A stretch of 64,000 nucleotides of DNA from Zychaea mexicana (taxonomy: Eukaryota > Mucoromycota > Mucoromycetes > Mucorales > Lichtheimiaceae), in contig NW_026516670.1 of NCBI RefSeq assembly GCF_025766255.1, positions 248,001 through 312,000 of the forward strand, given 5' to 3'. Of the stretch, positions 35,300 to 56,588 are shown piece after piece (within the stretch, counting starts at the first letter, position 1; every line of letters starts with the position of its first letter). The notes under the pieces were generated by a model, which was not told the origin of the DNA, searched no databases, and saw nothing but the letters and a program-made list of their open reading frames with translations. The position numbers were made by a program, and so were the translations under genes.

Positions 35300-36833
35300 T
35301 TTTTTTCTCTCGCCTCAACACCCACACATCTTCTCCTCCAACTTTTTTCACCAATAGTCTCATAATTCGACATATTTTTTTAGGGCTGTTCGTAGATCGA
35401 CAGCCATGTACATATATATCTATCCTCTTAGTGTTTTGTTTGTATTCTCTGTATCTCCCCAAAAGTGGTCTATTTGTATTCCCCGTATTTGATGTACACA
35501 CATTCCTTTATTACTGAAATAATAAACCAGAAAATCTAGTGGTTGATCCGTAAAAATGTAAAACTTATCGGCAGGGCTGAACTTCCCTCTCTTGGACCTG
35601 GCGATGATGTGGTGTATCACTGCCATTGGATGCTGGCTACGTGGTCGGAGTGGCCGTTGTCGGCGGAATAATAGTTGATAAAACCGTCCTCGCTGTCTAG
35701 GATCTTGGGCACGGTAAAAACTCATCCGTCTCGGCGTCTGTATCGCCGATTTATCGTACTACAAGAGATAACGTTCAGATTTGCCAGATTGACAAACTCC
35801 GTATTTTTCTTATTTGGCTATATAACCATGGATGTAAAAATAAAAAGCTTTTACCTAGTACATCTCCATACATGTGCGCGCTGACTCTGCTGCTTGTGAT
35901 CATACTCTAGTCGATGTGTTGAAACGTACCGGTGCGGCATAATTTTTGTAGATACACCGTCCTTCTCTGAAGAAGTACAATACTAGTACCTTACAACGTA
36001 TCACAATTTTTCCACAGTTTTAAAGAGTGTAATGATCTCGCTTAGAAGTGGCATTTTGTTTATACAAAGGTGTTGCTACATGGAAAGTAGCAAGTAAACG
36101 TAGACTTACGTCAGTTACTGTACTTTGTAAATAGCGTGCGAGTAGGCTTTGAGTGAACGTCAAAGTTGTCAAGTGCGATGGATACCAACTTGATATAGAC
36201 TACGCGTGCGCACTGCTATAGTAGAAGTCAATGTATGCAACTGTTCCTGTTGACAGTCTTCCGTGACACTACATTCACTAAAAGTGCGTTTCATCTGGGA
36301 AGATCGATAACTACCGTAGCACTTTAAACACGTTTATCCTTTCAAGCTGAAAAGATAATTGTCTACCAATTTTGACTGTGATACGCAACCGATTTTCAGA
36401 TGCTTTGCTAGTTACATCTTACTGATGTAGTAAGCCTCGCCATCTTTACATTGCTATATTAGTTATTATACGACATTGGCATTAGTGAACTCGTATACTT
36501 TATCTGCTGTAGTCACTAAGTGAATCCAAAAAGGCCAAGTTTGATATGTAACGTGAATTGTCTGTTAGGTTTTTGAAATTGGTCTGTAACAGAAAGCATT
36601 CACGGTGGAAAGCATCATTTTGCTATCACTAATGAATAGTAGCTCGACCAGTCGTCAACACAACGTCGTCAGCATTCTTTGTTTACACAACGGAGACGTC
36701 GTTGTTTGTGGAATAATTGATACGTTCTCGTATCTCATTCAATGGCTTTTGTTTATTCTTCATAACTGATATACATTTAACTGCTGACATAGTAATCCAA
36801 ACAATAAGGCATTTAGACCATCAACTCAACAAC
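35300..36833. other. convergent 3' intergenic region
   Basis: 1.5 kb between the stops of the transporter and the IML2/TTC39 gene. The first 220 bp look like a T-rich 3' UTR. The rest is AT-rich with no gene, RNA or repeat that I can support. Confidence 0.4.
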
Positions 36834-39800
36834 TTAATCGGCAGATTTAGAACTTTCTTTCGTTTCATCGGCAGTAGGACAGACCGATGTTGTCGCTGCA
36901 ACTTCTTCGATTGGTGTGGTCGGAGTGGTCGTGTCCGATGAAGATGATTGTGGCGGCGGCGGCTGCTGCTGTTCCCGCGGGGCATCAGTCTTTCCCGCCA
37001 ACTTGCTTTTGCGCTGCTCTGGTTTTGGCACGTTGAGTTCGTCGGCCCTGGTAATTGCCAAATTAATCGTCTATTTATCGAGATAACACGAGAGATTAGA
37101 TTTGACAGAAAAGTTCAAGCAAACACAAACTGAAAGTCCGTGGTTTTACTTTTTTTGCCCATCAGTTCCCGTTACTTTACCATGGCTAAACGATACTCGA
37201 AATCAAACTTGGTGTATTTGGACGCTGTCTCCCAGAACGAACGTGCGCGTGTCTTGTAATCCAATCCCCAAGATGTCACGCCTGCTTGCCAAAAAGCAAA
37301 TGGTACCACCCACTTGTCGCTGGCAATCTTATCCTTGTGATCAATGATCCAATTGAGGTGTATGATCGCATCACGATAGTGACCCATGGCGTTTTGTAAC
37401 GACGCTTTAATTAATAATAGGGTACCGCGCTGATCGTAGTATTGCGGTGGTGGCGTTTCAGGCAATAGTTCTCTTGTTCGGATCCCATACTCCATTCGCT
37501 CAGCTTCCAGGATACGATTCAGTGCTCCATCAGCAACTGCCAAACTACGTTCCAGAAGCGCCGTATCCATAAAGTCAAATGCATTAAAGATGCATAAATA
37601 CTCGAGCGCACACAAGTTCATGTCCATATCTTGGTACCCCGTTGCCTGGTACGCGTTGACTTTGCGTAAGACGTAACGCTCCATCATAGCTGCTGTGCTG
37701 CTGCTGCTGCTGCTGCTGCTAGATGGTGTCTTGCCATTAACAAGCTCAGGCACTTCGGCAAATGCAAGGATTGCGTCGGTACGCTCGCCCATCATATCCA
37801 GACATGCACCATGGAGATATCGGAATATGGCTGGTGACCAATAACGTTCTTTATAGAGGTTCTCGAATATCTTGGCAGCACCTCCCCAGTTGTGCTGCAT
37901 CATGTAATTAAAGCCAATCTCATAACTGCAGAGGTGTAATACTTCCACTTCGGCCCATTCGTTCTTGCTAATCTCGATGGCATACATAAACGATTGTGTC
38001 GAGAGGATGAGGTTGCGTGCCAGTCGTGAAGTACGACCGGCAAAGTACAGGAAAAACGCGGAATTAGGGTATGTGCGCTGTGCATCCAACAGTGTCTATA
38101 ATCATACACTCCTATCAATACATGTTGGTCATCATTCAATATCCACATGATTACCTCAATAGCAGGCTGTGTGTACTCGCTCGTAAGTATTTGGGGACAT
38201 AGTGAAGTCAAAACAGTATAATAGGCGAGTAACCTTTTTTTTACATTTGTCAGTAAATGGACTCCTTTGAATGGTTAGAAAAAAAATAGACCGTACATAA
38301 GAGAAGCAGTCGGCGATCTGATTCGGCGGCCTTCCAGACATAGCTTCAATAGAGCGAAACCTAAATGCTTATCTGCTTTCCATCCAAATGCTGAGACCAC
38401 GCGTAGTACCTTTTGTGGTAATGACGATAAGACCAAGTGCACTGTACCAATACTAAATCGTTTTATTATTTTAGTCGTCGGTTTCTTTCTGCCATCCATA
38501 TGAGCGACACTTTACCCGAATTGAATGCCGGAAACGGTGTCTTGATCAATAAAATCGTTAAAAGATTGTCCCATACGTTTGTACTCCTGCCATACAAGAC
38601 TATAACTCGTATAAGCTACATAATTGGCCAAAGACAACAATAAGCTTTAACAGAGACTGAAACTCGCTAGCTCCCACACACAACTACTTTACCTCGTCGC
38701 AAGTTTAGACCGCACTTGATATATCCAACAACGCTTTCCTGCAGCAACTGAAGTATCGCTATTTGTAAGCAGCACTCGGCTTTAGCGACATGGGCACGCA
38801 AAATTCCATTAGGTACAAAAGTGATTTTCTGCTTTTTGATCGCTTGTGGCGTTGCTGGCTTTGGGCTCGCTGGGAGACCGTTCGTTCGCGAGTATTTGAT
38901 ATGGTTGTAGTAGGATGTAAAGTATTGCACAACAGAGTCTCCCACATTCTTTTTTGTCGCAGCATCAATCTGTGCTGTGGCCAAACTGTATGTCACCATT
39001 AAAACGTCAATAGCTCTATCGGTTGCTTCGTTGTCGGCCGTCTATATGTAATTCTCGTTTTTTTAAGCGCTCCCTCACTAGATGACAGCTACGTTTCGTT
39101 GATCTTACCATAACAGCTAATTATAGGGAAAAAAATAGCAGCATAGTATTAACATAAACAATCCATCGAGCCCCGCATGCTTCATTAAGATCATACCTTT
39201 AAGAAATGCCATGGATCCCAGACCCAACGCGTGCAGCGGATCACTAGAATTATCTCGCTTTTTGAGTACGATAATGCTTGTCGAGTCTCTCCTTTAATCC
39301 TGCACTACTCACGTCTTTGCCTCTCGCTCAAACAGTCGCTTTGCTTTCATAAATCGATTATTGAATAGATGGCGCATTGCTCTTAATACAGGTTCATCTA
39401 CACATGGATATCGTTGAAACAGGTAAAAACACACGTACACACATATGCACAACGCTCACCCCTCAATATATATACCTTTCCTTTCCTGCTCTCGTGGACT
39501 TGAGTTATTTGCTTTCACTTCCTTCAAGTTAATATCGTGAAGAGCGATCAAGTTTGCGCTAAACGACTCTACATCCGGCATATCCTCCTCGGTACTCAGA
39601 CGCACAGGTGGCTCAAAGTTGGGTGGCGGTGATCCTGGTGTTGGTGGAACAATTTCGTCACTCTTAATACCAGAATGTTGTTGTTGTTGTTGCTGCTGCT
39701 GTTGTGTCGAATAATCATACTCGCTGCTCGTGCTGCTGCTGCTCTCGTGGAATTCGTCGCCACTATGCAATTCATCCGCGCTATGATGACTACCGTCGCG

Positions 39801-40100
39801 ATCACGAGTTGATGAAGGCGCTTCTTCGGGTGGGGGTGTCGATTTCAGGACGGTGGTCTGAAGTGCATTAATGACCAGCTCTAGCTCTTGTCGAGGTACG
39901 TTATCCTCGTTGTTCTCATCACTGCTTTCACTGCCCGTCGAAATATCATCGGTCATGGCATGGCGTGTCATGTGCGACGACGGCTCCGCTGGTGTTGCTT
40001 GTGTAGACACCGTTGACTCCGACACCTGTAACTTGGCAACTTGATCCTCTTGATTAGATGGGGCTAGTGGTGGTGATGAGGATGGTGAAATTCCATTCAT
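36834..40100 (-). CDS. IML2/TTC39-family tetratricopeptide protein
   Basis: Ten exons: 40100-39476, 39397-39313, 39243-39197, 39116-39109, 39041-38693, 38615-38516, 38452-38297, 38233-38155, 38095-37181, 37070-36834; 866 aa. The N-terminal 200 residues are acidic, Ser/Pro/Gln-rich and disordered, with a polyQ run. The family core starts DEPVLRAMRHLFNNRFMKAK and includes LRAHVAKAECCLQIAILQL, ESVVGYIKCGLNLRRAY, LVWQEYKRMGQ, FGIGTVHLVLSSLP and AFGWKADKHLGFALL. The long ninth exon carries TPR-like helices. Yeast Iml2 is a mitochondria-associated protein linked to inclusion-body clearance with lipid droplets; animal TTC39 proteins are lipid related. No strong membrane helix is visible here. Exon 4 is only 8 nt. 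Poly-Ser encoded by a CTG repeat occurs at about 37695-37722. Confidence 0.88.
37694..37722 (-). repeat. CTG/CAG triplet repeat coding poly-Ser in the IML2/TTC39 gene
   Basis: Nine near-pure triplets, read as AGC (Ser) on the coding strand, in a loop between TPR-like helices. Confidence 0.75.
39680..39708 (-). repeat. triplet repeat coding polyGln in the IML2/TTC39 gene
   Basis: TTG/CTG triplets on the plus strand (CAA/CAG coding) giving about nine Gln after YDYST. Confidence 0.75.
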
Positions 40101-41686
40101 GGTTGAATGAGGTTATTAGGGGTAAAATAGAAAGTTGACACACAGAACAAAAAAGGGCGCGTAACTTTCTCTTTCCGGGCTATTCGCCCTTTTCCTTACT
40201 CCTGGCAAACAAAGCTAAAAAGCGAATACTCACGTGCAAACTCCCACATGCTTTTTAAAAATATGGGATCTTTCTTGGCTCTTCTGTGAACGGTAATACC
40301 AATAGGCTTTTTTTCTCTCGTTATAAATTGCACTGGCCCTGCTTCCATGGGGGACATAACTTGTCACTCGTTACGGTGGAGATTGTCTCCAACAGGAGTT
40401 GCAGGCAAGGAATGACTAAACTAGCCTTGGCAATCGCTGTAGGAGAGAGTATGAGAGACCTATACACGGGTGATATCCTTTGCTCATGAAAACACAGGGA
40501 ACATCTATTTTCGATATGCTATTAGTACGCCTTCCAATAACAGGATAATACATCTTGCACACAACAGATTACCCCCAAAAAAGAGGCTCCTTTATATTGT
40601 GCGCTCTTCCATGACGTTACACAAACAATGTCTTAAATCACCTTCGGGGACGCCACAATGTCCAGAGCAAACTGTCGATGCTATTGGTGTGTATCCAATA
40701 ATGATAAAGATATAAGGTATACGTCTGCATGATGTTGGCCGGGAGGAACACAATGAAGGCATATACAAATTTATTGTCTTTCGCTTTCCAACAGAGTCGC
40801 ATGACATGCGAAGCCATTAGACGTCGAAAGTTTCGAATGAGAACTACGGTTGATTTGGCTGATGGTATATCTGACTAGACACGCTTCTGGCGCCAGCGGT
40901 GATGATAAAGACTTTTAAGGGGGAGCATTGCAAACAATAAATCTGTTCAATCGTTGTTCCAAGTACGTGTCTTTCTTTGGACATCATGCCGTCCGCAACC
41001 CTACATCTTATCATCAAACGCTTTATTATCTTTTACAATCATATAATGAATAACTATCGCCTAGCTAATGAAGCATACTACTATTAGCTTTTCGTGGCTT
41101 CAAGTCTTAGCTGCTTGCTACTGTGACTCGAAATTTGTCAACTCTCAACTATGTTGTAAATCTAGAAGCTGCATATGTTTCTGTGAGTGCTTACGCACAG
41201 ACCACTGATAGCAGTTCCACAACGGTTGTCTATGAAATTTTGTAGGCGATACCAATGAGATTGCTATCGACTCTAGAAAATCAATATAGCTGTACAGCTA
41301 TTGTGCAGCTGCTTCGTAGGAGTGTAACGTAGAAATCCAGACATTTGAATGCTTTAAAGACATATCTACTAGCATCTGTTTTGCTTGGTGTATGGATCAC
41401 TGATTAGGATTTGAGAGCTGCCGCTGACCCGCTTGTTTCAGCGAAATGAATGATAGGTGGCAATGCATGGTGCTATGAAAATTAATGCACGTGAGGTTTT
41501 GTGTATGTATGTAACGTCGTTTTGCATGTCAACAAAACATAAAGAAAGCTTTTCTCAACCCCAGATCGCTTCCGCGGGTCAGGTAACACAAAAGACTCCG
41601 ACTAGAATAAAATGAAATCGGACGGAACCAGCCGGACCAGCTTTTTTCTTCTTTTTTTCGGTAACTTTTGACAACTCCATTATACC
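40101..41686. promoter_or_regulatory. divergent intergenic region between IML2/TTC39 and GFA1
   Basis: 1.6 kb between divergent start codons. No gene is supported. ORFs at 40286-40715 on either strand lack protein-like features. TG/CA-rich and CT-rich tracts (about 41640-41660) precede the GFA1 start. Confidence 0.35.
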
Positions 41687-44301
<2,615 letters not shown>

Positions 44302-44394
44302 AGGAAAAGGAACATACGCACACGGGAACGCACATGCTTGGTGCATATAATAAAAATGTTCTTCTATTACCCATTTTGTTTTCCATGATTCTAA

Positions 44395-47300
44395 TTACTT
44401 TTTCAAAGTACGTTGCTTTTCTGCGTGCTCAATCAACTTCTTCTCCACAAACATGCCCTATACACAAATAACGAGATACAAAGAATATAAGACTCGTTTC
44501 ATCTTTAGGAAATTCTGGGATCGTTCCATTTCCTTACCTTTCGCTTGCGCACAGTGTCCATGTATTTCTTTGCAAGGTTTTCTTTGTCTGCCTTTTCGCC
44601 CAAATCCTCCAACTCTTCCTCAGTCGTGGGTACCCAGAATGGATCTTCATCCAGCATCTCGAAGCCACTAAATACTAGCTGTGGACTTGCAGCACCAGAT
44701 GTTCGCTTACGAATTTCTAGAGTATCAAAGAACAAGTAATCAGCCCCTACATTTTCTTTCTTACGCCCAAGATGAAAGACCTACCATCGGAGAAACCGAA
44801 ACTTTCAATCACTGGTAAAAGGGCATGAATTTGCCAGAATGGTGTGCCATCCTTCAAATCTTCGGACACGATCTTGCCCTTGCGTTTGGAAATGACGCCA
44901 TACACTCTTCCAAGCACCTCGGCAGAAGCTTGGATATCACATTTGTACATGGCCAAGAATAACCGTGGGGACCAGTCCAAGAAGCCTTGTCGACATGCCT
45001 CCTTCATAGCTGAAATGACCTTACCCTGAATAAGCGCTAGCTTTGAGCGCACTAATATACTCAAGAATCAGTACATACCATTCATCCCAAGGCAACAGAC
45101 ATAGTTATACAACTCACCATCGGCACTATCTGACTCTTCCTGATGAATTTCCAGGCCATGCACGATGTAGCAAACGCCTTGTACAGGCTCGGCACACAAT
45201 GGACCCGCCAAAGTGGACAGCTGAAAGCCTGTGTGAACAGGGAAATCGACATCTAGAATACCCAATGCCTCCTCGCTATCATTTTGTTGCTGTACTTCCA
45301 GCACCTCGTCCGCATGGTCATCTCGAACATCACTTTCACTCTTGTTTCCAGTCTTTTCGATTTGAAAAAAGGGCTTGCGGATATAGCCTGGAATACGGTT
45401 GACCAAAATGTTAGGACCAATTCGTCGTGGACCAAAAGACCAGATTCTATGCAATAAATGCGGGTGTTTAGTAAGTCGTTCTCCCTTACATTGATAGCCT
45501 TCTTTTCCCTCAGACAAAATAAAACAACGTACTGATCGACAATGTTTTCCCACAGCGGTGCCAATGGTCCGCCTTGCTTCTGCGCTTCGGAAAACTTTTC
45601 ACGCAGGATAGACTGGAATTCCTCGGGTGAGAGTACTTTTTCACCTGCATCCAATGTCACTTGCTGCAGCAAATCATCCTCGTCTACTGCTTTCTTAACC
45701 GACTTTTGTTCGACAATGGACTTGATGGTTGACGTATGCTGATTCAAGAACTCGGTGACAAGCTCTGGAAGTGGAACAGTGCGAACCTTCAAGGTAATGT
45801 TCTTTGACGACGACTGAATCTCCTGCATACCACGGGGTATTTGGCCGTTCTCGGTGTCCTTCGCAGGTGGCAAATCTGTTTCCATGCGATATCAGTATGA
45901 GAATCGCTATAGCTACTAGAATTTATTCGCTTTACCTGCACCAACAATGCATTCTCGGAAAGGTACAATAGGAGGCGACACATGAATATCGATCTTGGCA
46001 AATCGTTCCTTGAGGTCGCGCAAGCACCGTTCAAGATGCAATTCGCCGGCAGTCAGGATAACGTGTTCACCAGTCTCTTGAAGTAGCACTTCAACACATG
46101 GATCAGCCTGGTTCAACAGACGCAATCCTTCTACAAGCCTGTCCATATCAGCTGCATCGGCAGGCTCCAGGGCTACACGGACAATGGGTGATGCCTCCAT
46201 GCGCACGCCTGCCATATTGCTCACATGTTCCTTGGTGCTCACAAGAGTACCGTTCTTGAGAATATGTCCTTCCAAACCGCCAATACCGAACACATTGCCT
46301 GCAGATACTTCGGGCAATGCCTCAAGCTCACGTCCCATAATTAAGTACAAGCTTTCGACCTTGATTTCGCTGCAATGCTGGTCGGGATACCGAGAATCAT
46401 ACTTGGGTCCCAACACATAGAGCTTTTGGCCAACACGGATCGTACCAGAGTACAATCTCGAAAAGCCAATGATTCGCTCTCCCTTGATCTCTTCCTTGGC
46501 CTTCCGTTCTTCTTCTTCCTTTTCTCTGTCTGCTTCAGCTTGGAGTTGAGCGATGGTTTCAGAATCCAAAGGTACGCCGTTATCCTCATTATTAGTCTTG
46601 TCCTCCAACGCAGCACGCAAAGCTCGCTGACGTCGGCCTCGTTCGCGCATTTCTTCTGCCGTCATTTGCTTGCGTCGGTTTTCTGGTAACAGGTCGGCAG
46701 GAACAGCAAACATTTTGCTGACATAAGCAACCACAGGTGCATTTTCCGACGCGTCACATGCGTAAAGCGCCGTTTCAACGTCGTTGGTTGGCTTTAATGG
46801 CTCGTTGTCGTTTTGTTGTACATCCGGGTATAACATTTTGGGAATGCGGATGCGTTGTGCCTCGACGGGTGGTGGCAATTGACCAATAATAGCGAGCAGA
46901 ACACATGTTGACAGTGGTAACCATTGTGAGAAAATAGCTGTCAATAAGGTTTGTGTGTCGCGAGACCGAAGATCCCGCGGAAGCACCTTGATATTGAGCG
47001 AGTTGACGATTTTTTCGGTTCGTTCGCGATTCCTGATACAGGAATTGTCAGTTGCCTTTGTATATAAATATATTCGGCTTGACCACAGACAGTTGGGTTG
47101 AAACTGAACTTACTGTTGAACAACAACGCTATCATAGACAGCCCAGATATTATCCAAAACGAACTGAACAAACATGGGCTTCATATTACGGCCCTTGAGG
47201 TGCTTGTGTTGGATCACACGCTTGGCTTTTGCATCAAAATAGTAGTCTCCCCATAAGCACTGCTGCAGAACAGATTCCTTGAAACCAAGCTTTTTGAAAT

Positions 47301-48131
47301 AGATGCTTGCAAATTGCTGGATACTAAAAAACGGAGGCATGTTAATGCAAGCCATGACCATGTTCATTCTTAATTAAGAAGAACCTCCTATTTTAAATCT
47401 TACCGAAAAGCCCAGCCATCGACAGCACTCGCGAAAATGACATTCCCTTTGCTTGGATCGAAATAGATATCCGAGTCATCGCGCTCTTCGCCATGCCAAT
47501 CCTCATTCTGCTTTTCTGCTTCGACTTTTCGTGCTTCATCTTCCATCAAATCGCCCGTAAAGAACGTTGCCATAATTGCATTTACTTGTTCAAGAATACG
47601 AATCAGGTGAAGATAGGCCTCTTGAGGCGTCAGCTTGAGTTCCACAATCAACCGATCCATCTTGTTGAATACAAGGATTGGTTTGACCTTGTCAATCCAT
47701 GCCTGTCGCAGCACCGAAATCGTTTGTGTGCACACACCCTCGACCACATCAACCAATACCAAACCACCATCGCAGAGTCGAGACGCTGTGGATACTTCGG
47801 ACGAAAAATCGACGTGACCGGGTGAATCGATCAAGTTGATCAAGAACTCGCTGGCCACATTACCTTCGCCTTCAGTTGATGCACGTACAAGCTTGAAATA
47901 CAAGCTAATGGCACTTGATTCCATTGTAATGCCGCGTTCTTGTTCGTCTTCTCGTGAATCGAGGTAACGCACTTTGCCCGCCATTTTAGACGAGATAATG
48001 CCGTTTGTTGCTAGGAGTGAATCGGATAACGTGGTCTTGCCGTGATCAACATGGGCTAATATACAGATGTTGCGGATATTCTTCAGATTCTTTTGTAGCG
48101 CTGAGAGTTGTGTTGGTGTAATGGCTGGCAT
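44395..48131 (-). CDS. EFL1: elongation factor-like GTPase EFL1/RIA1 (60S ribosome maturation)
   Basis: Eight exons: 48131-47404, 47323-47114, 47032-45936, 45875-45533, 45446-45118, 45051-44785, 44716-44538, 44457-44395; 1071 aa. With Sdo1 it releases Tif6 (eIF6) from cytoplasmic pre-60S subunits. G1 is AHVDHGKT (residues 26-33), the switch region has RGITM, G3 is DSPGH, and G4 is NKMD. The EF-2-like domains II-V follow. A charged, coiled insertion ([20 protein letters not shown] and an acidic Glu/Lys-rich stretch) interrupts domain II; this insertion distinguishes EFL1 from EF-2. The C-terminal [20 protein letters not shown] and RKRKGMF motifs are also EFL1-specific. The diphthamide loop of EF-2 is absent. 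It shares a 634 bp divergent promoter region with the F-box gene. Confidence 0.95.
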
Positions 48132-48765
48132 GGTGAGACAATATAAATTTGAAGGATAAAGAATGGAGAGAGAACGAAGACAAAAAATAGAATACACTAA
48201 TATACAGAATGTCGCAGCAACCAAAGCAACTTTTTTTTTGAAAGCCTCTTAAAGCTTTCTCGGAGTTGCAGGCAAATTCGCAGGATTGTGCCGCAGCAGC
48301 CACGTTACCGCAGTACACAGGTGGCCACTTCCGCAGTCGCAGTCAAGACTTCGTTGTGAGAATTTGGTTTCAATTATTAACAGCGAAAGCTCTAATATTA
48401 CAATCGTCACTTAATCGTTGGACGCCTTTAACATTTATGGTACAATCCTATCTATTTTTTGTGCTATATGACGTACGAGCCTACTATGTACTAGTGCTAG
48501 GCTGTTGCTATCATTGCCTTTTTCAACGCAAACTCTTTGTATTTATATTTTCATCACACTGTTTTAACGCTTACCAGCAGTACCAACAGCAGTAACAGAC
48601 ATATGCATCAAAAATATATAAGTGGGTTCTGTTAGCCTCAACCGATGCTTTTCTTCCTTTGTTTCATCAATCCTATGCGTTTCCACTGGGTATCTACTCG
48701 TAAGGTTGTCGCTACAGTATACATCACAGACAAAGCGAGGTTACAAAGCTTACATCCCTGTCACT
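48132..48765. promoter_or_regulatory. divergent promoter region of EFL1 and the F-box gene
   Basis: 634 bp between divergent ATGs. TATATAAG at 48615-48622 lies about 145 bp before the F-box start. The EFL1 side is rich in A/T tracts. No gene is seen. Confidence 0.4.
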
Positions 48766-50307
48766 ATGTCGCGTTCACAGATGCACAGTACTCCTTTGGA
48801 CTATATGCTTTGTCTGTCCATGGAAGTACAAAGAGTCGTGCTTTCATTCTTGACATTGAAAGAGCGTATTCAATGCTCTGTCGTCAGCAAAAAGTGGCGA
48901 TCGGTGGTGCTTGCTGATCCGAATATGTGGCATACCCTATCGAACGGATCCTGTAATTACAAGTTACATCGCGTCCTAACCACCTATCAGGCATTGATTC
49001 CAACGAGCTCTACTATCCGTGTTGTCGATTTATCTTTGGATCCTAACTGTACCTACAATGGCATGCTTGCCGCTACCGAGGACTTGAAAAACACCATGGA
49101 TTTGCTTACAGTCTGGGACTGTCGCTGCATTAAAGAAGGTCGGTTGCAGTCAGACTTTAAGCAAGAACTAGTGGTCAAGTTGACCATGGCAGCTTTTTTA
49201 ACGTGACATTGAGAACTTTTTTCTCGGTATAAACTGCTATTAGCGACCTTCACTTTATCTTGTTATAAGATGCAATGGTTCGAGAAGTTCCAAGCGGTTA
49301 CCTGCTCTAGTTTGAACCGGCTGACTTTGCTGTGGGATGCTTTTCCAGAAGACACCATCTATCCAATACCGGCTTTCGTGATTAATCAGTTTCCGAATTT
49401 ATCGCATTTCAGTCTAAAGATGAGGAATGGAGGCGATTGGTTAATCCGCCCTTCCATTTCACTGTCGCATCAAATGCGCCGGTTATTATTTGGAGAATTA
49501 GAAGCTGCTGGTGCCAACGACTCCTCAATTCTGAAGCAACACCAGCACATGAACCTCTCCAGCATATGCCTCGACGTTTCTAATCAAGATATTGCCCTTC
49601 CATTTCCCGAATATATACTTCAAGTTTTACCGAATTTACAAAGTATCAACTTCAGGTCGTGCGGATGGGGTGGAGCTTTGGCGAGAAAGTTCTACAGGTA
49701 CTTGATCAGCTACTGTACAGCAATCCAGACACTTAGATACAGCTGCACATTCGAGAATGACGAGGGATATACCTTGTTTTCTGAATCTATCGAACATACG
49801 CATACGAAACACTTTGCAACCGCTGAGCTGTCGAACTTACTGAGTGCGACGAACAGCACATTGAAATGTTTCCAGCTCTGTGGTGCTGGGACCAAGGATA
49901 CCATGCACTATTTGCTTTGTGTGATCCCAGCATACCACAACACGTTAGAAGTCATTGATCTGACTCATTTAAGACAAGAGCATCTGGAAGTCTTATCAAC
50001 AGCTGGATTTCCTCGCTTGCAAAGGTTCATTGGCAGCTTTTATCAACGAGAACAGCAACAGCAACCGCCGGTATCTGTTTCTATTAATTTTACAACACAG
50101 CTGATTGCGTTCTTTGCACGAGCTCCGCGTTTGCACTACATTCAATTGGAGAATCTACGTATCAATCATAAACTTTTGGAGTTCCTTTGTTCTGATCGTC
50201 TTACTCTGCTTCAAGTGCTGGTATTCGAGAGCTGTTACGGAGTAATGCACGACGCTATTGCAGAACTGAATAAGCATTCCCATATCGACTTTCATTATAT
50301 ACCGTAA
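48766..50307 (+). CDS. F-box protein with leucine-rich-like repeats
   Basis: The best model is exons 48766-49138 and 49244-50307, 478 aa. The start is the ATG of MSRSQMHSTPLDYML. The F-box is about residues 10-57 (LSMEVQRVVLSFLTLKERIQ, CSVVSKKWRSVVLADPNMWH). The rest has irregular repeats of LxxLxL type (e.g. LPNLQSINFRSCGWGG, TLEVIDLTHLRQEHLEVL), as in fungal F-box/LRR proteins. The F-box binds Skp1 in SCF ligases; the repeats would select the substrate, which is unknown. The intron is uncertain: the donor AAG|GTCGGT at 49139 fits the phase of the acceptor ATTAG at 49243. An alternative is read-through with a frameshift in the T6 run at 49194-49199. Confidence 0.75.
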
Positions 50308-50930
50308 AACATATCATTCGTAGCTACATTATCAATTAACACTAATGGCTCACCACTTCCACTAATAAAATTTAACCTTCTTGCTTTAAAATTGTATATG
50401 ATCAAATAAAGCTTACGCGTGAATATCTAGAAAAAACAGATGCTAAGGCTATCACATTTTGAGAATAACGCTATATGTCATGCTTCAAGCCGACAAAGTC
50501 GACTGATAACATTTGCAACAACACAGGTACTGTAACAAGAAGTGGTAGTAGCAGTGTTCTTTTTTTTTGGTTGTGTCTATTTTTCGAATAAAGATTCTTT
50601 GGTTCAAGTACGCTTCGCTGACGTTGGCAGAGTGTAATAAAGCTTTAAGCATATTTACGAGGCCATGATACAGTCTACAATGAATGTATAGCAGTAGAAA
50701 TTAGGTCACACTCTTTTGAGTTACAATGCCATAGTATTCATCAGCGAAGCACGACCTGTCAAAAACGACAATTTCCCAAAAAAAAAAATCTGAGTCACAA
50801 AAAAGCTCTGCCTTTCTTTTCTTTGCTGCTAAAGAAAAAAAGAATCCAATTGTAACTACATTGAGCCTTTTTCCTGCGCACGATCCGTTCGATTTCGGAC
50901 CCATTCTTCGACGTTTTGTAGCTTGCAATC
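50308..50930. other. spacer between F-box and RPC1 genes
   Basis: 623 bp of AT-rich sequence with A and T homopolymers, containing the 3' flank of the F-box gene and the RPC1 promoter. No gene recognised. Confidence 0.4.
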
Positions 50931-56588
<5,658 letters not shown>

